DNA of 64,000 nucleotides from Polaribacter sp. SA4-10 (lineage in GTDB: Bacteria; Bacteroidota; Bacteroidia; Flavobacteriales; Flavobacteriaceae), in NCBI RefSeq assembly GCF_002163835.1, contig NZ_CP019331.1, positions 3,049,573 through 3,113,572 on the forward strand. Direction: 5' to 3'. The translations under genes and the position numbers were made by a program. The notes under the pieces were generated by a model. The model did not search any database, had not been told where the DNA came from, and saw only the letters and a list, made by a program, of their open reading frames with translations. Below, in pieces: positions 17,306 through 26,963 of this stretch (position 1 is its first letter; each line of letters begins with the position of its first letter).

Positions 17306-17995
17306 ATGAGTTTAATGAAAAAAGATTATGAAACTAGTTTTACTGGTTGGTCGTTTATATTGGCAGCTGTTTTGCTATGGTTTGGTTGGGCGTTATCGTC
17401 TCATCATATTGGTGAATATATAGTTGCTTCAGATTTCCCTAAAATAGGAGAGAACGTTTGGTACTGGATATGGATGTATCGTATTCATATTTTTGGTTGG
17501 GTTACTATGGGTATTTCAATGTTTGCATTGATGTCTATGACTACAGGTAAACCTTATCGAGTAGTTGTGCTTTCTGGTATAGGAATGATTGTAGTTGGTA
17601 CTTTTACTTTGGCTATTGCCAACGCCTATTTTTACAATTTTGGTGCTTGGGGTGTTGGACAAACAGCCGGAATGACTGCAGCTGAAATTACTGAATTTAT
17701 GGATAGTATTTTATTTACAAACCAGTATGTTACTTGTTTTATACGTTTTGGACGTATTTTCTCTGGTGTTGGATTAATACTGTTAGGGTATGCTTTTATT
17801 AAATGGAAAATGTTTAGTGCTTGGTTAGGTTGGTTTACAATGTTGCTAGGTTTTATAGCAATGGGTATTATTATATCTATTCCAGATAATTATGAAATTT
17901 ACAAGCCTGTATTCCATGTTAAAGCTATTTGGTTGTTAACAATGGGTATTGTATTATTATCGAAAGGAATTCATTTACCAAAAGCGAAATCTTAA
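17306..17995 (+). CDS. six-helix inner-membrane protein of unknown function
   Basis: A 229-residue protein with six clear hydrophobic segments (about residues 14-32, 54-75, 84-106, 137-160, 168-188, 200-218) and several histidines near membrane faces (SSHHIGEY, IHIFGW, VFHVKAIW), as seen in haem- or quinol-interacting membrane proteins. I do not recognise the family. It is divergent from sorAB with a shared palindromic operator-like site, so a link to sulfite oxidation or respiration is possible but unproven. A hairpin at 18012-18051 ends the transcript. Confidence 0.7.
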   Translation: MSLMKKDYETSFTGWSFILAAVLLWFGWALSSHHIGEYIVASDFPKIGENVWYWIWMYRIHIFGWVTMGISMFALMSMTTGKPYRVVVLSGIGMIVVGTFTLAIANAYFYNFGAWGVGQTAGMTAAEITEFMDSILFTNQYVTCFIRFGRIFSGVGLILLGYAFIKWKMFSAWLGWFTMLLGFIAMGIIISIPDNYEIYKPVFHVKAIWLLTMGIVLLSKGIHLPKAKS

Positions 17996-18011
17996 ATTTT
18001 ATATTTATTCT

Positions 18012-18051
18012 AATTTAGAAAAAGGGTTTTCTTAAATCTTTTTTCTAAATT
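18012..18051 (+). terminator. terminator of the six-helix membrane protein gene
   Basis: AATTTAGAAAAAG (18012-18024) pairs with CTTTTTTCTAAATT (18038-18051) with one bulged T; TATTTT follows. It is 14 bases after the stop. Confidence 0.55.
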
Positions 18052-18085
18052 ATTTTAAGGTAATGTGAGTTGATGAAGTAAAGGT

Positions 18086-18205
18086 TTATCCACAAACCTT
18101 AAAATCTTCTCTCTCTTGAATTTCGCCAACCAAGTTTCCTTCTTTATTAATTACAAAACCACAACAATCTATAAATTCTTGTACACTTACAATAACAGTT
18201 TTCAA
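18086..18205 (-). pseudogene. 39-codon orphan reading frame, possibly a gene remnant
   Basis: From a TTG at 18203-18205 to TAA at 18086 the minus strand encodes a 39-residue peptide with natural-looking composition (begins KTVIVSVQEFIDCCGFVINK, ends DFKVCG) including the pair Cys-Cys. I do not recognise it. It may be a microprotein or the surviving end of a decayed gene. It lies between a terminator and a hypothetical gene on the other strand. Confidence 0.25.
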
Positions 18206-18224
18206 ATAAAGAATAATTAAATAA

Positions 18225-18569
18225 ATGATATTCATAGAAACTACTTACAGAACATTTAGTGGGACAAAAAAAATTATAGAAGTACGACAAAAAAAACAAA
18301 CACAGTGGGTTATTTATAAAGATGACAGCCCTTCCTATTTTGTTGATTTATACGATTTAGAAAAAGAATCAAACAGTATGATGAATAGCTTAGTTTTATG
18401 TGCAAAGAGATCTATCAAAGAAGTTTTAGAGCTTATTAATAAAAAGAATAACATTAACTTATCTGTGCCTAAAATTTCTCGTTTAGGTTTTAAAAAGAAA
18501 ATAAAATCTGAATTAATAGAGTTAGACCTAGGGCCCATTCCAGAAAAATGGTTAGCTTATTCTTTATGA
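18225..18569 (+). CDS. hypothetical protein, 114 residues
   Basis: The reading frame starts at ATG 18225. The product is rich in Lys, Ser and Ile, has no signal peptide or membrane helix, and looks like a small soluble alpha/beta protein: strands in the first 50 residues (IEVRQKKQTQWVIYKDD) and a helix in SIKEVLELINKK. The end, LDLGPIPEKWLAYSL, is hydrophobic. I do not recognise a family. Codon use resembles its neighbours, so it is plausibly expressed. The following 600 bases are gene-free and look degraded, so this may be the last intact gene of a decaying stretch. Confidence 0.45.
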   Translation: MIFIETTYRTFSGTKKIIEVRQKKQTQWVIYKDDSPSYFVDLYDLEKESNSMMNSLVLCAKRSIKEVLELINKKNNINLSVPKISRLGFKKKIKSELIELDLGPIPEKWLAYSL

Positions 18570-19225
18570 AACATCAGAATATGAACGCCATTTTTTTATG
18601 GTTTTCATTAATCTTTCCGTCATTACTAAGAATGAAGCATTCTTTTTGTCTTAAGAGCTTACTTCTTCCCCCCATTTCTTTGTAATGACTTTTTTTAGTC
18701 AATACAAGAAAAACACGCGTATTTATTGCCAATAAAACTCTTATGGTGTGCTGTTTTTTTAATCTTCACATTACAAATGCATTGCTATTCTATGTATAGT
18801 TATAGAAACTAGAAGGCATGAAGAAAACTCAATTTAAAATTTATATTTTACAGTTACTTAAAATGAAGTTTTGCCTAATCTTGGGATAGTGAATGTCTTT
18901 ATTAAAGAAATTAATATTCCTATGGTTTAGGTTGTAATTTTAAGAGAAGATACCTTTACGCCATCTGAAAGTTACATCAAGTAAATACTGTTTTCTAAAT
19001 GTCTAATACTTATATTATTTGTAACGGATTTTTTGCTGACTTATTTACCGGAGTAGACCATAAGTATAGATAACAGACCTTAAAACTATCCTTATGATTA
19101 TTACAATATCTAGAAAAGGTATTTACGTTAAAAGATATCACTCACATATTATTTCAAATGTAAAAGACTAACGTGAAGGTTGTGTATTAATTAAATTTTA
19201 CACTAGTTAAAAATAAATATTTGGT
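18570..19225. other. gene-free, degraded intergenic stretch
   Basis: Stop codons are frequent in all six frames and no conserved domain can be read. The only clear structure is the 14-base inverted repeat at 18619-18689. Short runs of coding-like composition suggest former genes, but none can be named. Confidence 0.4.
18618..18690. repeat. REP-like element with GTCATTAC inverted ends
   Basis: GTCATTACTAAGAA (18619-18632) is complementary at 13 of 14 positions to TTCTTTGTAATGAC (18676-18689). The left side continues GAAGCATTCT, similar to the widespread GTCATTGCGAGGAACGAAGCAATCT repeat of intergenic regions, so this looks like a worn inverted-pair copy. Confidence 0.45.
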
Positions 19226-19733
19226 TTAGTAATACTCTATTTCTCGTTCTAAGACGGATGTTGGAATATTGTTCTTATAATCAATATGTATACCCCAATT
19301 ACTTTCTTTATCAAAGGTCTATTTAAAGGTCTTTTTTCTTTCTAAAGTTCCATCTGAATTATAAATATCAGGTTCAAGTTTATTGTCTTTCTCGTCCAGT
19401 TTATAAATTACTCTACACATAATTGATCTGAGGCTAACCCTTTCAATTATATTGCCTCTTTTATCACGTTTGTAAATTGTTTTTCCGCTTAAAACTCCAT
19501 CTAAATTATAATAAATGGAATGAATTAAATTTCCTTTATCGTCCAGGTTATAATTTTTTTTTCCATAGTATTGTTTCACCTAATTCATAAGAATCGACTT
19601 CAATTAGATTGCTATTATTGGTAAAATTTCTTGAAGGTTCATCGTCAAAACTATTATCAAAACCAACACTTCCCTTTTTGATAAAATCAAGTTTATTAAC
19701 AGCTTCATAGAAAGGTGTTTTTAAATTCTGCAA
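19226..19733 (-). pseudogene. broken DxxGN/DG repeat protein gene (frameshift plus nonsense)
   Basis: Two overlapping frames encode one protein: the upstream part ends NLIEVDSYELGETILWKKK and the downstream part resumes NYNLDDKGNLIHSIYYNLDG. They join in frame if the nine-T tract at 19554-19562 (nine A on the coding strand) loses one base. Further on, a TAG at 19319-19321 interrupts, after which the frame continues TFDKESNWGIHIDY to a TAA at 19226, a natural C-terminus ending EREIEYY. The repeats (D-x-x-G-N-L-I and a DG about 10 residues later) recall the YD/RHS-like repeats of Bacteroidota surface proteins. No start or signal peptide remains upstream: a TGA directly precedes the frame. Hence a truncated pseudogene. 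Confidence 0.6.
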
Positions 19734-20028
19734 TAGTCACAAATTACTATTAAATAGCGCCGAAGTTATACTTAGAATTCCCCGCTCGTATACAAACCAT
19801 ATGACAAAAATCATTTTATATATCTATCATAAAATTTATTTTTGTTTAAAAATAAATTGCAAATAATAGTGGAAAACATTTCTATAGAATTTACACACAC
19901 ATTTTGTAATACTAAAAGTATTAACATAAAACACAGTTAAGTTCTAAATGGAAAAATTGGCATTTTAAAATCTGCCTTTTTTTCAAGCAACATTGTTTTA
20001 AGCTACAAATAGAAACATATTATTAAAC
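19734..20028. other. AT-rich intergenic region
   Basis: No coding frame. A weak hairpin GGCA...TGCC followed by a T run is at about 19958-19985, just before the small lipoprotein gene. Nothing else is visible. Confidence 0.3.
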
Positions 20029-20334
20029 ATGAAGAAGCTATTATTACTTGTATCATGTCTATTATTACTTGTATCATGCAGTGATAATATAGTAATTGAA
20101 AATAATCAATTAGATTGTGATTGGATACATCAAAAATACTCCCAATTAATATTAGATGAAGCGATTAGCAATGGCTATATAATTGGTGATTCATTAAACA
20201 TAAATACAACAGATATATTTTTACCTGGATTTTTTGAGATAACTTATGATGATAATATCAGGATATTTATTGAAGCAATACAGCTTTACTCATATCAGTA
20301 TAATAAAGACCTAGAACAATCAAATTGTAAGTAA
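20029..20334 (+). CDS. small lipoprotein, hypothetical
   Basis: The 101-residue protein has a doubled signal peptide core: LLLLVSC occurs twice in tandem (residues 4-10 and 11-17), giving two possible lipobox cysteines, Cys10 and Cys17. The second, followed by SDN, is the normal position. The mature part has two more cysteines (Cys29 in LDCDW and Cys100 at the end) that could form a disulfide, and helix-forming stretches. I do not recognise the family. The gene stands alone in a decaying region, so it may be under relaxed selection. Confidence 0.55.
   Translation: MKKLLLLVSCLLLLVSCSDNIVIENNQLDCDWIHQKYSQLILDEAISNGYIIGDSLNINTTDIFLPGFFEITYDDNIRIFIEAIQLYSYQYNKDLEQSNCK
20038..20079 (+). repeat. 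21-base tandem duplication within a signal peptide
   Basis: Copies at 20038-20058 and 20059-20079 differ only in the last base (T versus C). Each encodes LLLLVSC. Confidence 0.85.
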
Positions 20335-20762
20335 TGAAACATTGAGAAGGAGCTCTCAACAATGCCTTCATTACATATGTTATCAACATTTTAGGTTACT
20401 ACCTTTTGCACCCAAAAGAGATAATACCCAAATTCACAAAAGATTTAAGTCTTGAAAAAAGAAAAAAAAGTTGCTTACTAAATATTTTTTTTATTAAAAA
20501 GGAACAGAAAGAATACGGGTGTAATCGCAACTATACTACTGATTCAATCTGTAGGTAAAATAATAGGCATATTTGTAGCTTTTACAAATATTAGTGCATT
20601 AGATGATGCATTGCATTCAATAAAATAAATGCTATGAAAAACAACTTGAATAATCCGAAATAAATTTATTTAATATCCTTACCATATTTTCGGAAATGTG
20701 AAGTATGATAAGGATATTATTTATATGATGAAATTAAGATATATAACTTATAAGTTCTGAAG
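20335..20762. other. intergenic region with a 48-codon hydrophobic frame lacking a start
   Basis: Between a small lipoprotein gene and icmF. An open frame at 20482-20628 (plus strand) encodes a membrane-like peptide (NTGVIATILLIQSVGKIIGI and FVAFTNISALDDALHSIK) with no ATG, GTG or TTG at its start. It looks like the end of a lost membrane protein gene. Nothing else can be supported. Confidence 0.3.
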
Positions 20763-23700
20763 CTACATATTCCTCCTATATTGTCCACCAACTTTAAACA
20801 AAGCTTCAGTTATCTGCCCTAAAGAACAGACTTTGGTTGCTTCCATTAATTTGTCAAATAAATTTTCATTCTGAATAGCAGCTTCTTGTAAAATTACAAG
20901 CTGCTTTTCAACCTTTTCAAGATTCGCGGTATTCAGCAACTCTTTGGTTTTTATTTGATATTGTTTTTCTTCTTCTGTTGCGCGAATAACTTCTTCTGGC
21001 TGAACTGTTGGCGATCCTTTAGAACTTAAAAAAGTATTGACACCAATAATAGGAAATTCTCCATTGTGTTTCAGTGTCTCATAATACATGCTTTCTTCCT
21101 GTATTTTAGAGCGTTGATACATGGTTTCCATTGCGCCTAAAACACCACCGCGTTCCGTAATTCTATCGAATTCTAATAAAACTGCTTCTTCAACTAAATC
21201 GGTTAATTCTTCAATTATAAAAGCACCTTGTATCGGGTTTTCATTTTTTGTTAATCCTAACTCTTTGTTAATAATCAACTGAATAGCCATGGCTCTTCTT
21301 ACAGATTCTTCCGTTGGCGTTGTAATGGCTTCATCATACGCATTTGTATGTAAAGAATTACAGTTATCGTTAATCGCATATAAAGCTTGCAGCGTAGTTC
21401 TAATATCATTAAAGTCAATTTCTTGCGCGTGTAAAGAGCGTCCAGAAGTCTGAATATGATACTTTAACATTTGTGCCCTTGGGTTTGCGCCGTACTTGTT
21501 TTTCATCGCTTTTGCCCAAATTTTACGAGCAACTCTACCAATTACAGAATATTCTGCGTCAATTCCGTTTGAAAAGAAAAAAGACAAGTTTGGACCAAAT
21601 TTATTAATGTCCATTCCACGACTTAAATAATACTCAACATACGTAAAACCGTTAGACAATGTTAATGCCAATTGTGTAATTGGGTTAGCACCAGCTTCAG
21701 CAATATGATATCCAGAAATAGAAACCGAATAAAAATTTCTTACTTGTTTTTCAATAAAATACTCTTGAACATCACCCATTAAACGAAGTGCAAATTCCGT
21801 AGAAAAAATACAGGTATTTTGAGCTTGATCTTCTTTTAAAATATCTGCTTGTACAGTTCCTCTAACTTGAGTTAAAGTTGCTGTTTTTATTTGTTGATAT
21901 ACTTCTGAAGGTAAAATCATATCTCCAGTTAAACCTAAAAGCATCAAGCCTAAACCATTATTTCCTTCAGGTAATTCCCCTTGATAAACAGGTCTTTCTA
22001 AACCTTTATCATCATAAATTTCCTTGAATTTTGCTTCAACTTGTTTCTCTAATTTGTTTTCTGTAATGTATTTCTCACAATTCTGATCGATGGCTGCATT
22101 CATAAAGAATCCTAACAACATAGGTGCTGGTCCGTTTATGGTCATAGAAACCGAAGTCATATGATGACTTAAATCAAACCCAGAATATAATTTTTTAGCA
22201 TCATCTAAACAGCAAATTGAAACTCCTGCATTTCCAATTTTACCATAAACATCTGGTCTGCGTCCCGGGTCATTTCCGTATAAAGTAACAGAATCAAAAG
22301 CCGTTGAAAGACGTTTTGCGTCCATCCCTAAACTTACATAATGAAATCTGCGATTCGTTCTTTCTGGTCCACCTTCACCAGCAAACATTCTGGTTGGGTC
22401 TTCACCGGTTCTTTTAAAGGGATACAATCCTGCTGTGTAAGGAAATTCTCCAGGAACGTTTTCTTGTAAATTCCAACGTAATAAATCTCCCCAAGCTTGA
22501 TACTTCGGTAAACTTATTTTAGGCACTTGTGTGTGTGACAGCGACTCACTGTGTGTTTCTATCTTTATTTCTTTATCACGAACTTTAAACGTGTAAATAG
22601 GGTCTTTGTATTTCTGAACTTTTTCTTCCCAGTTTAAAATAACTTCCCAGTTATACGGGTTTAAATTCAGTTTTATTTTTTCAAATTGCGCAAAAAGCAA
22701 CTTTAAAAACTCTTTGTCACCTTCAGGGATTTCGAGAGCGAAAATTTCATCAGAATTTAATCCTGATTTTATAAGGAGAGATGGCTTTGTTTCTTGCAAT
22801 GATGAATTGCTTTCGTTTTCAGTTAACGATAAAATTGTTTGATAAACGCCATATAATTTTTGAGCAACAACAACTTGTTCATTAACTTTTTGATCATAGC
22901 CTCTATTGCTTTCTGCAATTTCAGATAAATAACGAACTCTTGCAGGCGGAATTACAAATATCTTTTCAGACATTTCTTTTGTAATTTCCATAGTAGATTT
23001 TAAATCTATACCTGTTTTTTCAACCAATTTATCCATAATACTTTTATACAAAGTATTCATTCCTGGATCATTAAATTGAGATGCAATTGTACCATATACA
23101 GGTAAATCATCTTGATGAATATGCCACAGATTATTGTTACGCATATATTGCTTTTTCACATCTCTAACAGCATCTAAAGCACCTCTCTTATCAAATTTAT
23201 TGATGGCAACCAAATCAGCATAATCAAGCATGTCAATCTTTTCTAATTGCGTTGCGGCTCCAAATTCAGGAGTCATTACATACAAAGAAGTATCAGAATG
23301 TTCTATAATTTCTGTGTCGGATTGGCCAATTCCTGAGGTTTCTAAAATAATTAAGTCAAATTCAGCAGCTTTTAAAACTTGTACCGCTTCGTTTACATAC
23401 TTAGACAATGCTAAATTAGATTGACGCGTTGCTAAAGAACGCATATAAACACGAGGATTATTAATGGCATTCATACGAATTCTATCTCCTAAGAGTGCAC
23501 CACCTGTTTTTCTTTTTGATGGATCAACAGAAATTAAACCAATCGTTTTTTCTGGAAAATCAATTAAAAAACGACGGACTAATTCATCAACTAAAGAAGA
23601 TTTTCCTGCACCACCAGTTCCTGTAATTCCTAAAACAGGCGTTTTAGAATCTTTATTTTTAGTATGAATCTTCTCTAAAGTCTCTTTTGCTACTTCAGGG

Positions 23701-24227
23701 AAATTTTCTGCAGAAGAAATGACTCTTGCAATGCTTCCAATTTCTTTTTTTGATAAATCATCTAGAGAAACGTTTAGTTTATCTCCAAGAGCAAAATCAG
23801 ATATGGATACTAAATCATTAATCATTCCCTGCAAACCAAGTGCACGACCATCATCAGGAGAATAAATTCTTGTAATTCCATACGCCATTAATTCTTTGAT
23901 TTCTTCTGGAAGAATGACACCACCACCACCACCAAAAATTTTGATGTGAGTTGCACCTTTTTCTTGCAATAAATCATACATATATTTAAAGTATTCATTA
24001 TGACCACCTTGGTAAGAAGTAATTGCAATAGCATTTACATCTTCTTGAATGGCACAATTTACCACTTCTTCTACGCTTCGGTCATGACCTAAATGAATGA
24101 CTTCAACTCCTGTAGATTGTATAATTCTACGCATAATATTTATAGCAGCATCATGGCCATCAAACAGCGCAGCAGCAGTTACAATACGTACTTTATATTT
24201 AGGTTTGTAAGTTTTTATTTGTTCCAT
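20763..24227 (-). CDS. icmF: fused isobutyryl-CoA mutase IcmF (B12-binding, G-protein chaperone, mutase)
   Basis: At 1154 residues this is the three-part IcmF fusion. Residues 12-140 form the B12-binding domain (FDGHDAA with the cobalt-ligating His, then GGHNEYF and IKIFGGGGG). Residues about 190-400 are the MeaB-like G-protein with P-loop GTGGAGKSS. The rest is the mutase barrel ([29 protein letters not shown]). Two residues that separate mutase types point to isobutyryl-CoA: Phe615 replaces the Tyr89 of methylmalonyl-CoA mutase and Gln803 (in [10 protein letters not shown]) replaces its Arg207. The enzyme interconverts isobutyryl- and butyryl-CoA, linking branched-chain and fatty-acid breakdown, with the built-in GTPase guarding the cofactor. 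It is divergent from urocanate hydratase across 134 bases. Confidence 0.9.
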   Translation of the reverse strand: MEQIKTYKPKYKVRIVTAAALFDGHDAAINIMRRIIQSTGVEVIHLGHDRSVEEVVNCAIQEDVNAIAITSYQGGHNEYFKYMYDLLQEKGATHIKIFGGGGGVILPEEIKELMAYGITRIYSPDDGRALGLQGMINDLVSISDFALGDKLNVSLDDLSKKEIGSIARVISSAENFPEVAKETLEKIHTKNKDSKTPVLGITGTGGAGKSSLVDELVRRFLIDFPEKTIGLISVDPSKRKTGGALLGDRIRMNAINNPRVYMRSLATRQSNLALSKYVNEAVQVLKAAEFDLIILETSGIGQSDTEIIEHSDTSLYVMTPEFGAATQLEKIDMLDYADLVAINKFDKRGALDAVRDVKKQYMRNNNLWHIHQDDLPVYGTIASQFNDPGMNTLYKSIMDKLVEKTGIDLKSTMEITKEMSEKIFVIPPARVRYLSEIAESNRGYDQKVNEQVVVAQKLYGVYQTILSLTENESNSSLQETKPSLLIKSGLNSDEIFALEIPEGDKEFLKLLFAQFEKIKLNLNPYNWEVILNWEEKVQKYKDPIYTFKVRDKEIKIETHSESLSHTQVPKISLPKYQAWGDLLRWNLQENVPGEFPYTAGLYPFKRTGEDPTRMFAGEGGPERTNRRFHYVSLGMDAKRLSTAFDSVTLYGNDPGRRPDVYGKIGNAGVSICCLDDAKKLYSGFDLSHHMTSVSMTINGPAPMLLGFFMNAAIDQNCEKYITENKLEKQVEAKFKEIYDDKGLERPVYQGELPEGNNGLGLMLLGLTGDMILPSEVYQQIKTATLTQVRGTVQADILKEDQAQNTCIFSTEFALRLMGDVQEYFIEKQVRNFYSVSISGYHIAEAGANPITQLALTLSNGFTYVEYYLSRGMDINKFGPNLSFFFSNGIDAEYSVIGRVARKIWAKAMKNKYGANPRAQMLKYHIQTSGRSLHAQEIDFNDIRTTLQALYAINDNCNSLHTNAYDEAITTPTEESVRRAMAIQLIINKELGLTKNENPIQGAFIIEELTDLVEEAVLLEFDRITERGGVLGAMETMYQRSKIQEESMYYETLKHNGEFPIIGVNTFLSSKGSPTVQPEEVIRATEEEKQYQIKTKELLNTANLEKVEKQLVILQEAAIQNENLFDKLMEATKVCSLGQITEALFKVGGQYRRNM

Positions 24228-24325
24228 TCGTAATAAATGTTTGATTTTAGGCTTGCAATTTACGAAAATCTTAAAAAAAAATGCAAATCTTTATCGGTTT
24301 ATAAATATACTTATCACAAAAGAAA

Positions 24326-24333
24326 TATATTTG
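24326..24333 (+). promoter_or_regulatory. -7 promoter box TATATTTG
   Basis: Perfect TAnnTTTG, 28 bases before the ATG of the urocanate hydratase gene; no good -33 TTG. Confidence 0.45.
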
Positions 24334-24361
24334 TAAGACGAATACTTTCTAAATTTTTGAT

Positions 24362-26350
24362 ATGACTTTTAAAGAACAAGTTCAACAAGGAATTCCAGCT
24401 ATTTTACCCAATAAAATTACCTATGATTTATCAATAAATCATGCGCCAAAACGAAAAGATATTTTATCTGCTGATGAAAAAAAGTTAGCGTTAAGAAATG
24501 CATTGCGTTATTTCGATAAAAAACATCATGAAGTTTTATTGCCTGAATTTACAGAAGAGTTAGAAAAATATGGACGAATTTATATGTATCGTTTTCGTCC
24601 AGATTACAAAATGTTTGCAAGAGATATTAATGAATATCCTGGAAAATCTGAACAAGCGAAATCTATTATGTTAATGATTCAGAATAATTTGGATTATGCA
24701 GTTGCGCAACATCCACATGAATTGATAACTTATGGAGGAAATGGAGCCGTTTTTCAGAATTGGGCACAATATTTATTAACAATGCAGTATTTATCAGAAA
24801 TGACAAATAAGCAAACGTTAACAATGTATTCTGGGCATCCAATGGGGTTATTTCCATCCAATAAAAATGCACCAAGAGTTGTAGTAACAAACGGAATGGT
24901 AATTCCTAATTACTCAAAGCCAGATGATTGGGAAAAAATGAATGCTTTAGGAGTTTCTCAATATGGACAAATGACTGCAGGAAGTTACATGTATATTGGT
25001 CCGCAAGGAATTGTTCATGGAACAACAATTACAGTTTTAAACGGATTTAGAAAAATTAAAAAAGAACCAAAAGGAAATTTATTTGTAACCTCTGGTTTAG
25101 GAGGAATGTCTGGAGCACAACCAAAAGCAGGTAATATTGCAGGTTGCATTACTGTATGTTCTGAGGTAAATCCTAAAATTACACAACTTCGATTAGATCA
25201 AGGTTGGATTGATGAAAAAATCACTGATTTAGATAAATTAGCTGCTAGAGTAAAATTAGCAAAAGAGCATAAAGAAACTGTTTCTATTGCTTATTTAGGA
25301 AACATTGTTGATGTTTGGGAGAAGTTTGATACAGAAAATATCTTTATTGATTTAGGAAGTGACCAAACCTCGTTGCATAATCCTTGGGCGGGAGGGTATT
25401 ATCCCGCTGATATTTCTTTTGAAGAATCAAATATAATGATGGCTGAAAATCCGGAATTATTTAAAGAAAAAGTTCAGAAAACGCTAAGAAGACATGCTTC
25501 TGCAATTAATAAACATACAGCAAAAGGAACCTATTTTTTCGATTATGGAAATGCTTTTCTATTAGAAGCAAGTAGAGCAGGAGCAGATATAATGTCCGAA
25601 AATAAGATTGATTTTAAATACAATAGTTACGTACAAGACATAATGGGACCCATGTGTTTTGATTATGGTTTTGGTCCTTTTAGATGGGTTTGTGCTTCTG
25701 GAAATCCTGAGGATTTAGCAAAAACTGATAAAATTGCTTGTGAAGTTTTAGAGAAAATTAAAAAGCATTCACCTAAAGAAATTCAGCAACAAATGACTGA
25801 TAATATTCAATGGATAAAAGGCGCTCAAGAAAATAAATTGGTTGTTGGTTCTCAAGCAAGAATTTTATATGCAGATGCAGAAGGAAGAATGAAAATTGCA
25901 AAAGCATTTAATAAAGCCATTAAAAAAGGTGAAATTGGTTTAGTAGTTTTGGGTAGAGATCATCATGATGTTTCAGGTACAGATTCACCTTACAGAGAAA
26001 CATCAAATATTTATGATGGTTCTAAGTTTACAGCAGATATGGCAATTCAGAATGTAATTGGAGATAGTTTTAGAGGAGCAACTTGGGTTTCTATTCATAA
26101 TGGTGGTGGCGTTGGTTGGGGAGAAGTTATTAACGGAGGGTTTGGCATGCTTCTTGATGGTTCTAAAGCAGCATCAAAACGTTTAGAATCAATGCTTTTC
26201 TGGGATGTAAACAACGGAATTTCAAGGAGAAGTTGGGCAAGAAATAAAGAAGCAATGTTTGCTATTAAAAGAGCAATGAAAGCGGAGAAAAACTTGCAAG
26301 TAACACTTCCTAATTTAGTTGATGATGCTTTAATTAATTCAATAATTTAA
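24362..26350 (+). CDS. hutU: urocanate hydratase
   Basis: The 662-residue protein contains the urocanase landmarks: YGGNGAVFQNWAQY, YSGHPMGLFPS, SQYGQMTAGSYMYIGPQGIVHGTT, SGLGGMSGAQPKA for NAD, and SIHNGGGVGWGEVINGGFGM near the end. Urocanase converts urocanate to imidazolone propionate in histidine degradation, using NAD as an electrophile in the cytoplasm. It is about 100 residues longer than the Pseudomonas enzyme, with an extended N-terminus and insertions; this long form is known in Bacteroidota and some other bacteria. No other hut gene is adjacent, so the pathway genes are dispersed. A short gap (11 bases) leads to a DUF4136 lipoprotein gene that may be cotranscribed. Confidence 0.9.
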   Translation: MTFKEQVQQGIPAILPNKITYDLSINHAPKRKDILSADEKKLALRNALRYFDKKHHEVLLPEFTEELEKYGRIYMYRFRPDYKMFARDINEYPGKSEQAKSIMLMIQNNLDYAVAQHPHELITYGGNGAVFQNWAQYLLTMQYLSEMTNKQTLTMYSGHPMGLFPSNKNAPRVVVTNGMVIPNYSKPDDWEKMNALGVSQYGQMTAGSYMYIGPQGIVHGTTITVLNGFRKIKKEPKGNLFVTSGLGGMSGAQPKAGNIAGCITVCSEVNPKITQLRLDQGWIDEKITDLDKLAARVKLAKEHKETVSIAYLGNIVDVWEKFDTENIFIDLGSDQTSLHNPWAGGYYPADISFEESNIMMAENPELFKEKVQKTLRRHASAINKHTAKGTYFFDYGNAFLLEASRAGADIMSENKIDFKYNSYVQDIMGPMCFDYGFGPFRWVCASGNPEDLAKTDKIACEVLEKIKKHSPKEIQQQMTDNIQWIKGAQENKLVVGSQARILYADAEGRMKIAKAFNKAIKKGEIGLVVLGRDHHDVSGTDSPYRETSNIYDGSKFTADMAIQNVIGDSFRGATWVSIHNGGGVGWGEVINGGFGMLLDGSKAASKRLESMLFWDVNNGISRRSWARNKEAMFAIKRAMKAEKNLQVTLPNLVDDALINSII

Positions 26351-26361
26351 ATAGATCTATT

Positions 26362-26904
26362 ATGAAAAAGTTAGTAATGTTGGTTTTTGGTATGATTTTA
26401 ATCACTTCTTGTAGCGCTATAAAAGTAGCTACAGATTATGATTCTAAAGCAGATTTTAACAAATACAAAACTTTTGCATTTTATAAAACAGGAATTGATA
26501 AAGCAGAAATTTCTGACTTAGATAAAAAACGAGTTTTAAGAGCTATAGAAAGTGAATTAGTAGCAAAAGGATTTACAAAATCTGATACCCCAGATATGTT
26601 AGTAAGTATTTTTACAAAATCTAGAGAGAAAGTAAACATCAACCAAAATAGAAATTTTGGTTATTCTTTTGGTTTTGGCTGGAATCCATTTATGTATGGA
26701 AATATGAATACCGTAAATGTTTCTCAATATACAGAAGGAACTTTATTTATTGATTTTATTGATAAAGAAAAGAAAGAATTAGTTTGGCAGGGAATTGGAA
26801 CTGGTGCTTTAAAAATTCAAAACAGAGAAAAGAAAGAAGCAAGAATTAAAGAGTTTGTAAAGGAAATTATTTCAAGATTTCCTCCAGGTCAAGAAGAAAA
26901 GTAA
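26362..26904 (+). CDS. DUF4136 domain-containing lipoprotein
   Basis: A 180-residue protein with lipobox ITSC (Cys17) and a DUF4136 domain: VATDYDSKADFNKYKTFAFY at the start and RVLRAIESELVAKGFTKSDTPDMLVSI in the middle, then a glycine- and aromatic-rich loop and a final strand ELVWQGIGTGAL. Members are periplasmic or outer-membrane-facing lipoproteins with no established activity. It begins 11 bases after hutU and is closed by a strong terminator, so it is probably the last gene of a hutU transcript, though a functional link to histidine breakdown is not evident. Confidence 0.8.
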   Translation: MKKLVMLVFGMILITSCSAIKVATDYDSKADFNKYKTFAFYKTGIDKAEISDLDKKRVLRAIESELVAKGFTKSDTPDMLVSIFTKSREKVNINQNRNFGYSFGFGWNPFMYGNMNTVNVSQYTEGTLFIDFIDKEKKELVWQGIGTGALKIQNREKKEARIKEFVKEIISRFPPGQEEK

Positions 26905-26909
26905 AAGTT

Positions 26910-26937
26910 AAAAAGCGTTCTTATGAACGCTTTTTTT
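26910..26937. terminator. terminator after the DUF4136 gene
   Basis: GCGTTC (26915-26920), loop TTAT, GAACGC (26925-26930), then seven T. Confidence 0.75.
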
Positions 26938-26951
26938 ATGAATTAAAAAAC

Positions 26952-26959
26952 TATTTTTG
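26952..26959 (+). promoter_or_regulatory. -7 promoter box TATTTTTG
   Basis: Perfect TAnnTTTG four bases before the GTG at 26964 of the DUF5522 microprotein gene; implies a very short or absent leader. Confidence 0.4.
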
Positions 26960-26963
26960 TAAA

